DNA of 41,709 nucleotides from Spinellus fusiger (GCA_025094145.1 JALLLS010000147.1:1-41709), one strand, 5' to 3'; counted from the stretch's first letter, positions 1 through 10,119 are shown. Translations and numbers: made by a program. The notes: a model not told the origin generated them from the letters alone.

Positions 1-2663
1 TGCTGGGCAGGTCACAGATATGCTTCAACACCTGAGTAGAGCTAGTGGGGTGGCCACCTATGATCATTCTTAGGCACCTGTCTTGTATCTTCTCCAGAGC
101 TTTGATATCTTTCTTCAAAAGAACAGTGATTGCCAGACCATACTCAAACTTTGGCCTAATGAAGGTCTTGTATAGTCTTGAGCTGAGGAGCAAAGAGAAA
201 CCAGAATTTGAGGCACCAACAGCATGCAGTGTGGACATGGCAAACATTGTGCCTTGCTTCTGTGTGAGATAATCCCAGAGAGTTGATTCCATTGTAGACA
301 AAGGGCATGCCAAGGTAAATAAACTCATTGGCTGCTGGAAGGGCCTCTCCATATATCTTGAACTGGTTGGCCTGGGAAACAGAAGGGGGAAGGACCACTG
401 CACACCTGGATGGACTCCATCTAAAGCCAACTGAAACAGAGTAGTGCTCTGCCAAACGCAGCATGTGCTGAACCTCTCCAACCTTACCAAAGACAGCAAT
501 ATCATCAGCAAAGAAGAGTGAGTTGATTCCTGTAGGCTTATCCATAGTGGTGCTACTGTTGTCTGTTAGTGATTCTTCATACTCTGCCAAAGATGATGGT
601 GAGCTAGACTGCACATGTGTTGTTGTTGTTGCTGTTGCCACACTTCTGAAAAGACATGCAAGTGGGTTAATGTAGATTGAATAAAGGTGGGGGCTGAGAA
701 CTGAGCCTTGCAGTACACCAGTTACTGGAGAGAACAAGAGGACACATAGTTGTTCAGGATGACTGACACATGGAATCATCAAACAAGTGGACAAGCAAAG
801 CAAGCAGTGGTGGCGGTGTGTTTCTCTTGTGCAGGGCATCCCAGATCAGGTTCCTGTCTACAGTATCATAGGCTGCCTTGATGTCCAAGTAGGCTACCAC
901 AGGATAGTGGTGGTGTCTCTGATAATATCTCTTCATCAGGTTGTGTAAACACAGAGCCTGGTCCAGTGCACCTTGTCTTGGTCTGAATCCACCCTGAGCA
1001 ACATCAAGTGGGGGAGAGTACTTGTGCAGGTCTGGTGCTAGACATACCTCAAACAGCTTTCTGAGAACAGAAGTCAATGAGATTGGCCTGTAGTTGGCTG
1101 GATCACTTGGGTCACCCTTTTTGAAGATGGGGAACACCTGTGCTTGACGCCATGGGAGAGGAACATAGGACCACTGCCAACACATGGTGAACAGACCAGA
1201 AAGAATGGGGACAATGGTGGTGCTGAGTGGCTTTAGCATTTCTGCTCTCAGGTGGTCTACTCCTGGTGCTTTCCTATTTGGCAGCAGCTTCATACAGAAC
1301 TTGACAACAGGTTGTGAGAATGGTGTTGTGGCTGCTGGGAAGGGATGCTGATGCTGCTGTGCTGTTACTGGTGGTCTAAGTGATGTTAATAGTGAGCCTC
1401 TATAAACACTCTCAAGGTGTTGGCTCATCACTTCTGCTGCTGCTGCTGGCCCATCTGGGTGTTGGAATGTCTGCTGTGGCTGTCTTCTTCTACAAATCTG
1501 CTTCACCTTGGATGTAGCCTTTGCATAGTCTCTCTCCATGCTCTTGCAAAACTCCTGCCAGTGTCTTCTCTTGGCTCTTTGCACCTCACACCTAAAGGCC
1601 CTCTGTGCATCCAGGTGCCTCTGCCACCAACAAACCTTGTCCAGGCCTCTTGCCCTTTTCCAGCTCTTGAAGCTGTGCTCCCTCTTCTCAACTGCCACCT
1701 GCAGAGCCTCACTCCAGAACTTCTGCCAATGTGCAGGTCTATGTGTCTTGCTTCCAACAGAGCTGTCCAAAGCAGAGTAGATGCAGCTGCTGAGCTGATC
1801 TGTCAGGCCATCAATGTCAGGACAGACACCAGGAGGATTGCTCACTGTAGATGTAATTAGTTGACATAGTTGAGAGGAGAGACTATCAAACTTGTCTCTG
1901 TATAGATCAGCAACATCTGGCTCCACAAGGCGTGAGAGGTTCCACATTCTTCTGATGGGTGGTGGTGTGAGAGGAGCTGTAGACATGTCATGATCAAATG
2001 TCATACTGAGCAGCCTATGGTCTGAACCAAGAGAGAGATCACCATACACCATCATGAATGTGTTGTCAAAGAGATAGTTGGACACAAACAGATCCACAAT
2101 GCTACCATCTCTTGTTCTTGTTGGAAAGAGTGGTAGGTTGCTTGACCAAAGGCATGCATGCTGTTCTGGACATACAGCTGACGTTCTTCTAGCCATTCCA
2201 GTAGGGCTGTACCTCTAGGATTTGTGTCATGGTCCCCAAGAACTGCACCAAGTCTTGCATTCAGATCCCCACAGATGATTGTGTCCTCTGTCAAAGAAAT
2301 GGAGTTGAGCACTGCAAAAGTGTCTTCAAGGGAAAGGGAGGGGGGAAGGTAGAGACATATAATTCTCAGTGAACCAATTTGGACACCAAGGGCATAGGGG
2401 GAGGGCATAGGGATGTGGGTAACATGGTAGGGACAGGAGGGAGAAACAAGAGCACAGATACCAAGTGAGCCATGGTAGCTGTTCTCAACAGGCTTGCCAT
2501 AGGTGTGGAACTGTGTCCAGGAAGTAGGGAGGTGGGAGGGAGAGAGGAGCCAGGTTTCTGTGATAAAGAGCATAGTAAAGGAGTGTGAGTGTGTCATAAT
2601 GTCATATACCATAGACTGTTGAAGTCCATTGGCATTCCATAGGCCTATAGAGACTCTATTCAT
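1..2663 (-). pseudogene. LINE copy 1 ORF2 (endonuclease-reverse transcriptase), frameshifted and partial
   Basis: This is the copying enzyme of LINE 1: an N-terminal APE-like endonuclease (FITETW, CGDLNARLG, GSDHRLLSM), then a reverse transcriptase (AYLDIKAAYDTVDR, QGSVLSPHLYSIYIN, SLFFADDIAVFG). The start ATG at 2663 overlaps the ORF1 stop. Compared with the intact copy at 14482-17802, the frame is broken by single-base losses near 2107 (GGG to GG), 772, 735 (TTT to TT), 282 and 263 (AAA to AA). Nearly all other bases agree, so this is either a very young copy or one affected by sequencing/assembly indels. The C-terminal part lies beyond base 1. Confidence 0.9.
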
Positions 2664-3585
2664 ATTGGTGTTTGTTGTTGGAGGACTCAGACATGGCAAC
2701 AGAGCTTCTTCTGCTCACTTGGAAGGCATTTGCTGGGTCATCTCTGTCAATGTATCCCTTGTTGGTTGGCTTGGGGGGCATCTGCTCTTCACTGATCTAG
2801 CCATTGGCTACAAAAGCAGCAGCAACAGAAAAAGCAATGTGGGGGCGCATGTACTGGATAGCCTGCATGCATCTGTTCTCTTGGAGTCTGGCTGCCTCAA
2901 TGCACATCTGCTCAACATTGAAGGTGGCATATTTTGGGTCTGCCAGATGCTTGGGGTCCAGAGGGTCAAAGTTCTTGTAGATATCTACCTTGGCCTTATT
3001 CAAGACTGCAGTAAGAGACTCAACATACTGGACATGGACCAAAAGACCAAGAACAGAATGGGCAGGGAAACACACATCCAGGATTCTACCTGTTTCCAGG
3101 CCAAGGGTTCTCAGGAGGCGTCTTGCCTCTGGGCGGTTCATGCATCTGCCTCTTGGAATGTACACATAAGTGTAACCTTTAGGACCTTCTTGGATGATGA
3201 AGGCACATGCAGCAGATTCCACTCTCCTAGTTGAAGGTGCTGGGCGGGTCTTTTTGGCTACAGTAGCCCATGTGGAGTCCTTGGCTGTCTTCTCAGCCTG
3301 TTGGTGGTTCTTTGTTGCCTGTGTCACCTCTTGTATCACAGGAGTTGCCTTATTAGTCAAGGCAGCAAGCTTTGCCTCAAGGGCTGCCACAGTCTCTCTC
3401 AGCTGCTTGTTTTCTTCCATAATGGCCTCAAAGGCCTCAAGTCTCTGCTTCTGATGGGTGTGCTCAGAAGCCATTTGAGCAAAGCTCTGTTGGAGTGACG
3501 TCACTGCCGAGATAAGTTGAGCTTTGGTGGTGGTGGTGGTGGCATTAGCCAAAAGGTGTTGTTGTCCTGCTGGAGAAGAGAACAT
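2656..3585 (-). pseudogene. LINE copy 1 ORF1 (coiled-coil RNA-binding-type protein) with one internal stop
   Basis: ORF1 encodes the presumed nucleic-acid-binding partner of the LINE ribonucleoprotein. The first ATG after the 5' UTR is at 3585. Residues about 25-85 form a heptad-rich coiled coil (LEAFEAIMEENKQLRETV), followed by a basic WATVAKK linker and a conserved folded region with KGYTYVYIPRGRCMNRPE and ILDVCFPAHSVLGLLVHVQY. A TAG at 2797-2799 replaces the Trp codon found in the copy at 25915-26874. Without it the frame runs on 46 codons to the TAG at 2656, overlapping the ORF2 start as ATGAATAG. The same stop occurs in copy A. No CCHC knuckle is visible in ORF1. Confidence 0.8.
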
Positions 3586-3761
3586 AGTGGATCTGGTCAA
3601 GTTTGAGAGCTGGAGGTCTGAAACTTTTGTAGAAGATAGTCGGGAGATGGGGGAAGATGGATTGATGATGGATGCAGATGGATGCAGATGGGTGCAGCTT
3701 TTTGGAGACGGATGGACGTTTTTGAATTTTTGGATTGAACTTACGAATTTTGGAAAAAAGT

Positions 3762-3833
3762 GGCTTCTTGGTTTAGTGGTATAATTCTCGCTTAGGGTGC
3801 GAGAGGTCCCGGGTTCGATTCCCGGAGAAGCCC
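3762..3833 (+). tRNA. tRNA-Pro (AGG)
   Basis: A 72-nt cloverleaf. Acceptor GGCTTCT pairs with AGAAGCC, box A is TGGTTTAGTGG, the anticodon loop TTAGGGT gives AGG, and box B is GGTTCGATTCC. Sequence and fold match eukaryotic tRNA-Pro. There is no intron. Its 5' end touches the 5' end of LINE copy 1. The nearest pol III-type T run is TTTT at about 3862, inside the loop of the downstream palindrome. Confidence 0.95.
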
Positions 3834-3835
3834 AA

Positions 3836-3884
3836 AATATGTATTCATAGTCATGTCTTACTTTTCTGACTATGAATACATATT
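3836..3884. repeat. Perfect 18-bp inverted repeat just 3' of tRNA-Pro
   Basis: Left arm 3836-3853 (AATATGTATTCATAGTCA) is the exact reverse complement of 3867-3884, with a 13-nt loop containing TTTT. It may be a transposon terminus that duplicated as a palindrome, since the decayed transposase begins 8 bp away and a weak match (CTTAGAATACAC) lies near 4970-4982. It may also simply form a hairpin in the tRNA trailer. The arms are certain; the origin is not. Confidence 0.8.
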
Positions 3885-3891
3885 CTTTCAG

Positions 3892-4933
3892 TTAAAAAAA
3901 ACATTTTTTATTTTTAAAGAGGCTTCTCTTGTAAGCAATCCTTAAATCTATCAACAGAGTATTTGAAAAACCCTCTGAGGTCACTGAGAAGAACTTGGTT
4001 TGATGCATTGGCAATTCTAGATAACAGAGTTTCTTCTTCTTTGAAACAGGCAACATTTGAGGCTGTCTTACTTTTATGTTGACAAGGCCTTGAGCAGATG
4101 TTTCTCCCATAATAGTTGTTGTTTTGGCCCTTGTTCTTGGTACTTTTACTACTGCACAAGTACCTAATTTTGACCAAGCAAAAGTATGCTTCATGTTGAT
4201 GTGGAATGCCACCTCATCTATAAAGACACAGTTGCTCATGTAGTCCATGTCTGTCTCTATCCATTTCTGTACCCACTCCTTTTGATTCTTGATCTTTTCA
4301 GGACTATTATGATCAACTGAATGAAAATGGGCTTTTTTTTAGACTGATCTTACAATTTTTGGTAACAAAATTGTAGAGAGCTGTTTTTGATATCTCCAAA
4401 TCATTAAAAGACGTTCTCAAACTCTTCATCATTTGATCCAGGACTAAAGAGGGCTGATCATCTAATAAATCAACCAAAAATCTTTTGTGGCTATTGTTAA
4501 GTAGTGATGGCCTACCAACTGACCTTCCACTACCTTCTTTTCTGGCAATGAATGTCTGAGAATTCTGCTGATTGTTTGAGTACCATTGCTGAGCAGTGCA
4601 TGGGTGGATTTGAAGTTTCAGCACAGCAGCTCTGACACTTATACCCCTTTCATAAATCAATACAAACAACTGCTCTTTTTTGGAATCTTTGTACTGCCTG
4701 TGGATACCAGGAGCTCTGTTATCCTCTTCTGTATTGACATCTCTGTCTACAGATTGTTGTACAGTTCTTCTTTCTGGCTTCTTGGGTGGTTTGAGGTCAA
4801 GGTACATCCCAAAATTTGTAACTGTCTCAATGGGGTACATCTCCTCATCTACCTCCATCTCCACTACTGTAATGGCTATGCCTTCATCATTATAGATATT
4901 TCTTTGGCCATCTTTGTGCACAATGTTATTCAT
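3892..4933 (-). pseudogene. Tc1/mariner (IS630-type) transposase, frameshifted and truncated
   Basis: Residues from 4933 downward give an acidic N-terminus, then a helix-turn-helix region (ERGISVRAAVLKLQIHPCTAQQWY) and a linker with GRPSLL. After a frame change at the A8 run near 4335 the reading continues to a DDE-domain start, CVFIDEVAFHINMKHTFAWS, whose Asp is the probable first catalytic acid, followed by KTTTIMG. The second Asp and the final Glu block are not recognisable, so the C-terminal half is missing or replaced. The helix-turn-helix region resembles the fragment at 36648-36903. The element is inactive. Confidence 0.75.
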
Positions 4934-5108
4934 TTTTTAAGAAAAGTAAAATGTAAGAAAACCTCAAGTACTTAGAATACACCAGTTTTAAATCTTTTAC
5001 TATGCCAAATTTTAATTAATTAATGCAACATATTTTAATTTATTAATGCAACACATTTTTCTCTAAATGTGCAACAGTAATAAGTGAAAATAGTGTATAT
5101 CATCTAAT

Positions 5109-5170
5109 ATGTCCAACACTACTGAGCAGGACACAAAGCCTATTGGATACAAATAGATGATAAAGAACTA
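5109..5170 (+). pseudogene. Remnant of a Tc1-like transposase N-terminus
   Basis: ATG TCC AAC ACT ACT ... reads MSNTTEQDTKPIGYK then a stop, clearly similar to the start MSNTTKQTTKPFGNRK of the transposase at 8928. Only about 20 codons are recognisable. It is a relic of the same transposon family. Confidence 0.6.
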
Positions 5171-5204
5171 TTTTATTCATTATAACATTAAATATATCAG
5201 TAGA

Positions 5205-5682
5205 TTTTTGATATTGTTTAGACAAGTAAGATTTATAAGACTGAACTGTAATGACTAGTTTGTTCTTGGCAAATTATGAAAGTAATTTGGGCATCACCAA
5301 TGGTCTTGTCCCAGACAAACTCATTTGTCTACCATTTGTCTCAGCCATTATAAGTCTCTCTTTTCCTACTCTTATCTTTGTCTTGGATTTTGTTATAATA
5401 ATTAGATTGTTTTATTAAATAATATAGAATTAGATTGCAGTATAGAACACTCTAATATAAATACTTAACTTATTTGTAAAATAAAAACAATATCCTGATA
5501 TCTGTTTCCTACCTGTACTCTGTCCTTGTCTTCTCTTGTCTCTTACCTTTGTTCTCTTCTTGCTTTCCTACCTGTTCCTGAAGCACAACACTGAATACCT
5601 CTGCTTCTTTCTCCTGCCTTGACCCTGATCCTTACATGAACAAAGATAATTTTTTTATTAAGTGAAGAATGGTTTATTATTA
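5205..5682 (-). repeat. Old fragment of the ACCATAAGGT LTR family, split by a younger LTR
   Basis: 5209-5246 (ATTGTTTAGACAAG...AAGACTGAAC) and 5637-5682 (TGAACAAAGATAA...AAGTGAAGAATGGTTTATT) together match the 3' end of the LTR family seen intact at 10120-10775. They are interrupted by the solo LTR at 5247-5636. Only about 85 bp of the old LTR survives; the rest is lost before the gag gene. Confidence 0.65.
5247..5636 (+). mobile_element. Solo LTR with 5-bp target duplication
   Basis: A 390-bp unit begins TGTAATGACT and ends CCTTACA, so its termini are TGTAA/TTACA. It is flanked by direct repeats TGAAC at 5242-5246 and 5637-5641. Inside are a TATA-like TAATATAAATA near 5455 and AATAAA near 5481, both in plus orientation. 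These are the hallmarks of a solo LTR left by LTR-LTR recombination. It sits inside an older LTR. Confidence 0.85.
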
Positions 5683-5698
5683 TTATTTCTTTAAATAA

Positions 5699-7033
5699 TC
5701 ACACATAGGCATCCACTTTGTGTTCCAGGTCTGCCATACACAATGACAATATCACTTGGGGGTCAATTCCCAGGACATGTCCACCAGCTGTCTCTACTTG
5801 TTTGTCATAGATTGTTGTTAAGGGCAGGTCATCAGATAACTCAGGTGATACATAATTAGAGTTAGCTCCACTATCCAGTAGCACTGAAATATCTTTCCCA
5901 TTACAGACAGCTTTGTAAAGTGGTAAATCAGTTTCTTTTATTTTACAGAGAGATTCAATGTACTGCCTGTCTTCATCCCACTTTTTATTCTGCCTTCTTC
6001 TAGGTGTAGGCTCCACAGGCTCCAGATTGATGAGATCTCTCTCATCTTCTACCATATTCAGCAATGAGTTGTTGCTACAAAACTTATTGTTCTGTGGTCT
6101 CTGAACATATCTGTCCCTGAAGGGAGCACAAGAAACAGATTGGGCATCTCTTGCATGTGGGGAAGGGCAATCTTTCTTCATGTGTCCAAAACCAGAACAA
6201 TTGTAGCAGTGGACTTGTTTCTTGTTTTGGGTATGAAACTGTCCCTGAGAGTTCCTTTGCTGATATTGGGGCTTGAAGGGCCAAATGGCATCTAGGTCCA
6301 TGGGAATGGGTCTACCAGAAGAGTACACAGGTGCTTGTGGCATTACTACCTGGTAGGTGAGTGTAAGACAATAAGCAGGTGTGGGGGCAGAGTGCATGTT
6401 CTGGGCACTTTCATAAGCAAGAGCCATTTGCTCTGCTTCTGCTGAGGAACCAGGATAACAAGTCACCACATGGAAATGCACTTGGTCCTTGAGACCACAA
6501 ACAAAATGGTCTTGTGCTTCTTCATCAGTCATGGTAGGAATCTCAATTCTGATGCTACAAAAGTGGCTCACATACTCAGCCACAGAGGCACTTTGGCACA
6601 GTGCTGCCAGGCAATCTCTTGCAACTTGCTTGCAGTTAGGAGTCTCAAATTCTTGATGGATCATGGCTCTGAAACCATCCCAGTCTACTGCATCATTGCT
6701 GTAGTTTTCTTGTTGATGCCACCAGATTTTGGCATCACCATATAACAGAGTAGCAGCATAGTCTACCATATTCACTTTGGACATTTGTACCAGGGAGCTA
6801 TATCTTTCAATAGCTTGTAACCATCCTTCAATTACATTGGGGGTTCTTGTTCCATGGTAAGTATCTGGTTCATGGACACAGAAAGGCACATGTTGTCTTT
6901 TGGAGTCCTTCTCCAGTATCTTTGCCAGTGCTTGTATGACCAGTGTCATTTGTTCCTGACTGGCATTGGCATCTTCAGTCACTTTAGTTTTCCAAAGGCA
7001 TTTAGGAGGTCTTCTTGCATCTTCTTCAGCTAC
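5699..7033 (-). pseudogene. Ty3/Gypsy gag-protease fragment
   Basis: The open frame starts right after the LTR and primer-binding site. It holds a retrotransposon Gag capsid region (IEGWLQAIERYSSLV, AATLLYGDAKIWW, residues about 70-130), a CCHC zinc knuckle CYNCSGFGHMKKDC near residue 285, and an aspartic protease active site LLDSGANSNYVS near residue 395. Gag packages the RNA and the protease would process the polyprotein. The frame stops after the protease, and no RT, RNase H or integrase follows before the LTR remnant at 5682, so the element is truncated. No ATG begins the frame next to the primer site; the first in-frame ATG is near 6949. Confidence 0.85.
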
Positions 7034-7035
7034 CA
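7024..7035 (-). promoter_or_regulatory. Putative primer-binding site
   Basis: Two bases after the LTR end (…AACAACA) the minus strand reads TGGTAGCTGAAG. The first seven bases complement the CCA end of yeast-type initiator tRNA-Met (…GCTACCA), as in Ty1. Only the first seven bases fit, so the primer identity is tentative. Confidence 0.5.
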
Positions 7036-7037
7036 AT

Positions 7038-7426
7038 TGTTGTTCCCTAATTTGGACAGAATAGTTCTAAGCCTGGAGGTATGTGCACAGAGTGGAGTAG
7101 CTAGTGGTTCTTGGTTTGGACTGAAGCCCACGTAGATCAAAGAAGAAGAATAAAAGAGAAGATAGAAGATAATGTTTATTCATTGAATTCACTTGATTAT
7201 TTATACTAAATTCTACAGTGTACAATTGCATATACATGTCTTGTCTTTATATTCTCTTCACAGTGAACATGTTAAGCCAAGACAATATATTGCATTAGCA
7301 TTTATCTTATTAATTATATTATATTATCTGTGTGTATTCACACAGGATAATGTGTGTTCCAAAAAGGGAAGGCATGTGCAGCCAATAGTATTACTCTATT
7401 TGATATAGAACTGTCTAGCACGGACA
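7038..7426 (-). mobile_element. 5' LTR of the Gypsy gag element
   Basis: Reading leftward it starts TGTCCGTGCTAGACAG and ends GAACAACA, 389 bp, just before the primer site and gag. It contains TTTATACTAA-type TATA and AATAAA signals oriented toward gag. A 388-bp relative lies at 37789-38176 and a third at about 23050-23298. Its outer end is 11 bp upstream of tRNA-Arg, suggesting Ty3-like targeting of a pol III start. Confidence 0.85.
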
Positions 7427-7437
7427 CAAGAAGTAGT

Positions 7438-7511
7438 GGCTCTGTAGCGAAATGGATTATCGCGTTAGACTTCGAATCTAAAGGTTGTGGGTTCGAGTCC
7501 CATCAGAGTCG
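7438..7511 (+). tRNA. tRNA-Arg (UCG)
   Basis: A 74-nt cloverleaf. Acceptor GGCTCTG pairs with CAGAGTC (one G-U), the anticodon loop CTTCGAA gives TCG, and box B is GGTTCGAGTCC. There is no intron. An LTR ends 11 bp upstream. Confidence 0.93.
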
Positions 7512-7870
7512 TTGAAGTATATTTGAAATAATTGTTAGATATAAACATGATTTTTTATATTTCAACATGAACATTCAAAGCTTATTTTTTGATATATATT
7601 GGATGAAGAACATATACCCATGAATCCCCATAAGACTTGTTATTGTAAAAATTAGTCAATGTAGCTTAGAAGAAAAGTATATAAGCCTGCTTAATTCATA
7701 TCAGAAGCAATTTGATAAATATATCTATTATATTCCTAAACCACACCTTTTGCCTTTGGGTTTTTTAATGATAGTATTTTTTTTATTCTTAGAGAAACAT
7801 TATAAATATTAAAATTATGAATTATATAATTTTTATTTATTTATATATTTGTTTTGTGTTGAAATGACTA
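7512..7870. other. AT-rich spacer, nothing recognised
   Basis: Low-complexity AT-rich sequence between tRNA-Arg and the displaced transposon terminus. No open frame, RNA gene or repeat match was recognised. Confidence 0.5.
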
Positions 7871-7927
7871 CAGTGTCTGGCAAAAAAATAATAATTTTTT
7901 TTTCTGATAGGATTCTTTTTTGGGGCA
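7871..7927 (-). mobile_element. Displaced 3' terminus of the Tc1-like element
   Basis: After TA at 7869-7870 the sequence CAGTGTCTGGCAAAAAAATA matches the element's other terminus at 8813 almost exactly. Here it is in the same orientation instead of the inverted one expected of a Tc1 pair. It ends in GGGCA (7923-7927) against an LTR; TGCCC at 10115-10119 is the reverse complement of that tag. Confidence 0.8.
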
Positions 7928-8583
7928 TGTTGTGTTCTGACTTCAATCCAAAGATTCTCTATGAATAAGTCAACATGAGTAGTGTGCTGTGACATTCAGA
8001 ATACTCTATGAAAGCTTGAGTGCACACAATTAACATAGTACATCTCTGTATCATCTCACTGATTGGTTGTAACTACAAATCACCTTCTAAAGCTCAGTGT
8101 ACTATTGGACACTTAACAAGAGCCATCTTTATTAATAATCCTAACAGAAAAATATTGACCTATCAGAGTCAATTGAGTAAAGACTCATAATAATTAATGG
8201 TTTCAATAATGGAGTGCTTATCCCAGGAACCAACCATAGGGTTGAATCTAATAATACTACAACTAAGTAAAACATATGAGCCAACCATAAGGTGGCAGTT
8301 ATTAATACTACCATAAGGTAGTAATATAGACACTGACCATAAGGTCAAAGAGAGTGAATTCTACCATAAGGTAGAATGTCCCCACCAACCATTTAGTTGT
8401 AATTGTGAAGCAGCCATAAGGTTGACTATAATGACTACCATAAGGTAGAATAGATTATCCTACCATAAGGTAGAAGCCACTGAAGGATAAGCACCCACCA
8501 AAAGTATAAATAGTGAACCTTTCTTTACTCAATAAAAATTATCTTTGTTCAGTCTTGTTAATCTACCTGTCCAAACAATCTTA
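7928..8583 (+). mobile_element. LTR-A of the ACCATAAGGT palindrome family
   Basis: A 656-bp unit starts TGTTGTGTTCTGACTTC and ends CAATCTTA. TATAAATA near 8507 and AATAAA near 8531 lie close to the 3' end, as in a fungal LTR. The middle carries about nine copies of a short palindrome around ACCATAAGGT. It is nearly identical to LTR-B (10120-10775) in inverted orientation. The left flank GGGCA is its target duplication, but the partner GGGCA is found beside LTR-B. Confidence 0.8.
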
Positions 8584-8810
8584 ATTATGATACTCTTATA
8601 AGAAATAAAAATTTAAATAGTATCATAAATTTAAAATTAACATTGTATTTAAGAAAGTGTGAATATGTAAAATAATTAATAAAAACATGTTTTTTTTCAA
8701 GTATTCAATAATATATCTAAATTAAAACATTAATAATAAATTAAAAAAAAAGTATGTAAAAAAAGAATGTTATATTATGTTTTATACTATGAATTGTCTA
8801 AAGTAGGATA
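8584..8810. other. AT-rich spacer
   Basis: Very AT-rich sequence between LTR-A and the Tc1-like left terminus. No gene seen. Confidence 0.5.
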
Positions 8811-8812
8811 TA

Positions 8813-10119
8813 CAGTGTCCGGCAAAAAAATAATAATTTATTTTGTTTTCCAACCTCTATTCTGGTCAAAAAAAAATTTTTTTTTTACTTATTCCTCATT
8901 TCTTCTTTTTCTGCTATATCATCTATTATGTCTAACACCACTAAACAAACCACCAAGCCTTTTGGAAACAGAAAGAAAAATATCAACAACTTTACTTGTC
9001 AACTCATAGTTCAAGAGGCCACCCAAAATGGCACCAGCCAAGTAGAGATTGCAGCCATGTTTGGTGTCAGTAAACCCACTGTCAACCTCATTGTGAAGAA
9101 GTACAGGGAAACTGGCTGTTTCAAATCAGGGAAGAGCTCTGGGTGCAATCCTGTTCTGAAGTAGAGGGATGAGAGAGAGTTTGTATACAAGATGGAAAGG
9201 GATTCATTTCAGACAATAGATCAACTTTACAAGCAGATGACCGCCAAAGTGTGGATGAGCACTTTTAGAAAAATCATGAAGAAGATTGGCCTATCTTCTT
9301 TCAGGGTGGTTAAGAAACCCTCTCTCAGCATTAAACATAAGAAGTTGAGGCTTACCTGGACTAGGACTTACCTTCATTGGACAGATGAAGACTGGATGAC
9401 AGTCATCTGGTCTGATGAGTCCAAGTACCAGCTAATGAGCAACAACCATTGCAACAGGGTGGTACACAGGAAAAAGAAGGGACTGCTCCCAAGGAATGTC
9501 AAGCCAATGATGAAGTTTGGTGGTGGAGGGGTGATGGTGTGGGGTTTCTTTTCTGGTGAAGGTGTTGGTAGACTTGCTATGGTTGAGGGATCCATCAATA
9601 GTGCCAAATACACCAGTATTTTAGAAATGGCCTATTGCCCCAAGCTGGCTTGTCTTTTGGCACTAAATCCAGTGGTAGGCTATGTTCTTCAAGAGGACAA
9701 TGCCAGTTGCTATACTAGTAAGGAGACTAGAAAATGAAAGGCAAATGAGGGCATTGTTGCTATGGAGGGATGGCCCTCTCAAAGCCCTGACCTGAACCCA
9801 ATTGAGCATCTTTGGGAGGAACTTGACAAAGCAGTTTGGAAGAGAATGACCCCAGCAAGCACCCTCCAAGATTTGAAGGCTCTCCTGGTCCAGGAATGGG
9901 ACAAGATTCCCAAGGAGGTTACCAATAGCCTCATTTCCAGCATGCATTGGAGATATAGGGCTGTGATAGAGGCCAAGGGTGGAAACACAAAATATTAAGG
10001 GTTTCTACCCAATAAACTTGTATATAATATCCTGTTGACCTTCTTTATACTTCATCCAATTTTCAAGTCTCTACTGTGTGTTTAATATGTGTTTTTATTA
10101 CAAGGAATAAGTATTGCCC
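8813..10119 (+). mobile_element. Tc1-like transposon, main part
   Basis: It begins after TA (8811-8812) with terminal repeat CAGTGTCCGGCAAAAAAATA and contains a transposase reading frame. The matching right terminus is absent here. It lies instead at 7871-7927 in flipped position, because an LTR inserted in the element's 3' end (target GGGCA) and an inversion followed. Confidence 0.8.
8928..9998 (+). pseudogene. Tc1-family DDE transposase with two in-frame stops
   Basis: The enzyme would cut and rejoin the element ends at TA targets. From the ATG at 8928 one frame runs to 9998. It has an N-terminal paired-type helix-turn-helix (VEIAAMFGVSKPTVNLIVKK), a second helical domain, then the catalytic triad blocks VIWSDESKYQ (first Asp), VLQEDNASCYTS (second Asp) and SPDLNPIEHLWEEL (Glu). 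TAG at 9162-9164 and TGA at 9735-9737 interrupt it without frame change. The total length of 356 codons is typical for the family. It is probably dead, though repairable by two point changes. Confidence 0.88.

Larger units (their letters stand above)
1..3761 (-). mobile_element. LINE copy 1 (non-LTR retrotransposon), 3' end outside window
   Basis: An APE-type LINE reads leftward from the 5' end of tRNA-Pro. It carries a coiled-coil ORF1 and an endonuclease/reverse transcriptase ORF2. It is nearly identical to the copy at 13374-18043 but leaves the window inside ORF2, so its 3' end is not seen. Its 5' UTR contains the same AATTCGTAAGTTCAAT block as copy A but is shorter, so it may be slightly 5' truncated. 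It lies head to head with the tRNA, the same geometry as the other LINE 5' ends here. Confidence 0.9.

Noticed and set aside
1417..1860. Long frames opposite LINE ORF2 (also 15286-15729, 2629-3234, 13965-14516)
   Set aside because: They recur at the same place in each LINE copy only because they are antisense shadows of conserved coding sequence.
8230..8475. Palindrome array as a CRISPR-like array
   Set aside because: The spacing is irregular, units are only 10-14 bp, the intervening sequence is shared by all family members, and the context is a eukaryotic LTR.
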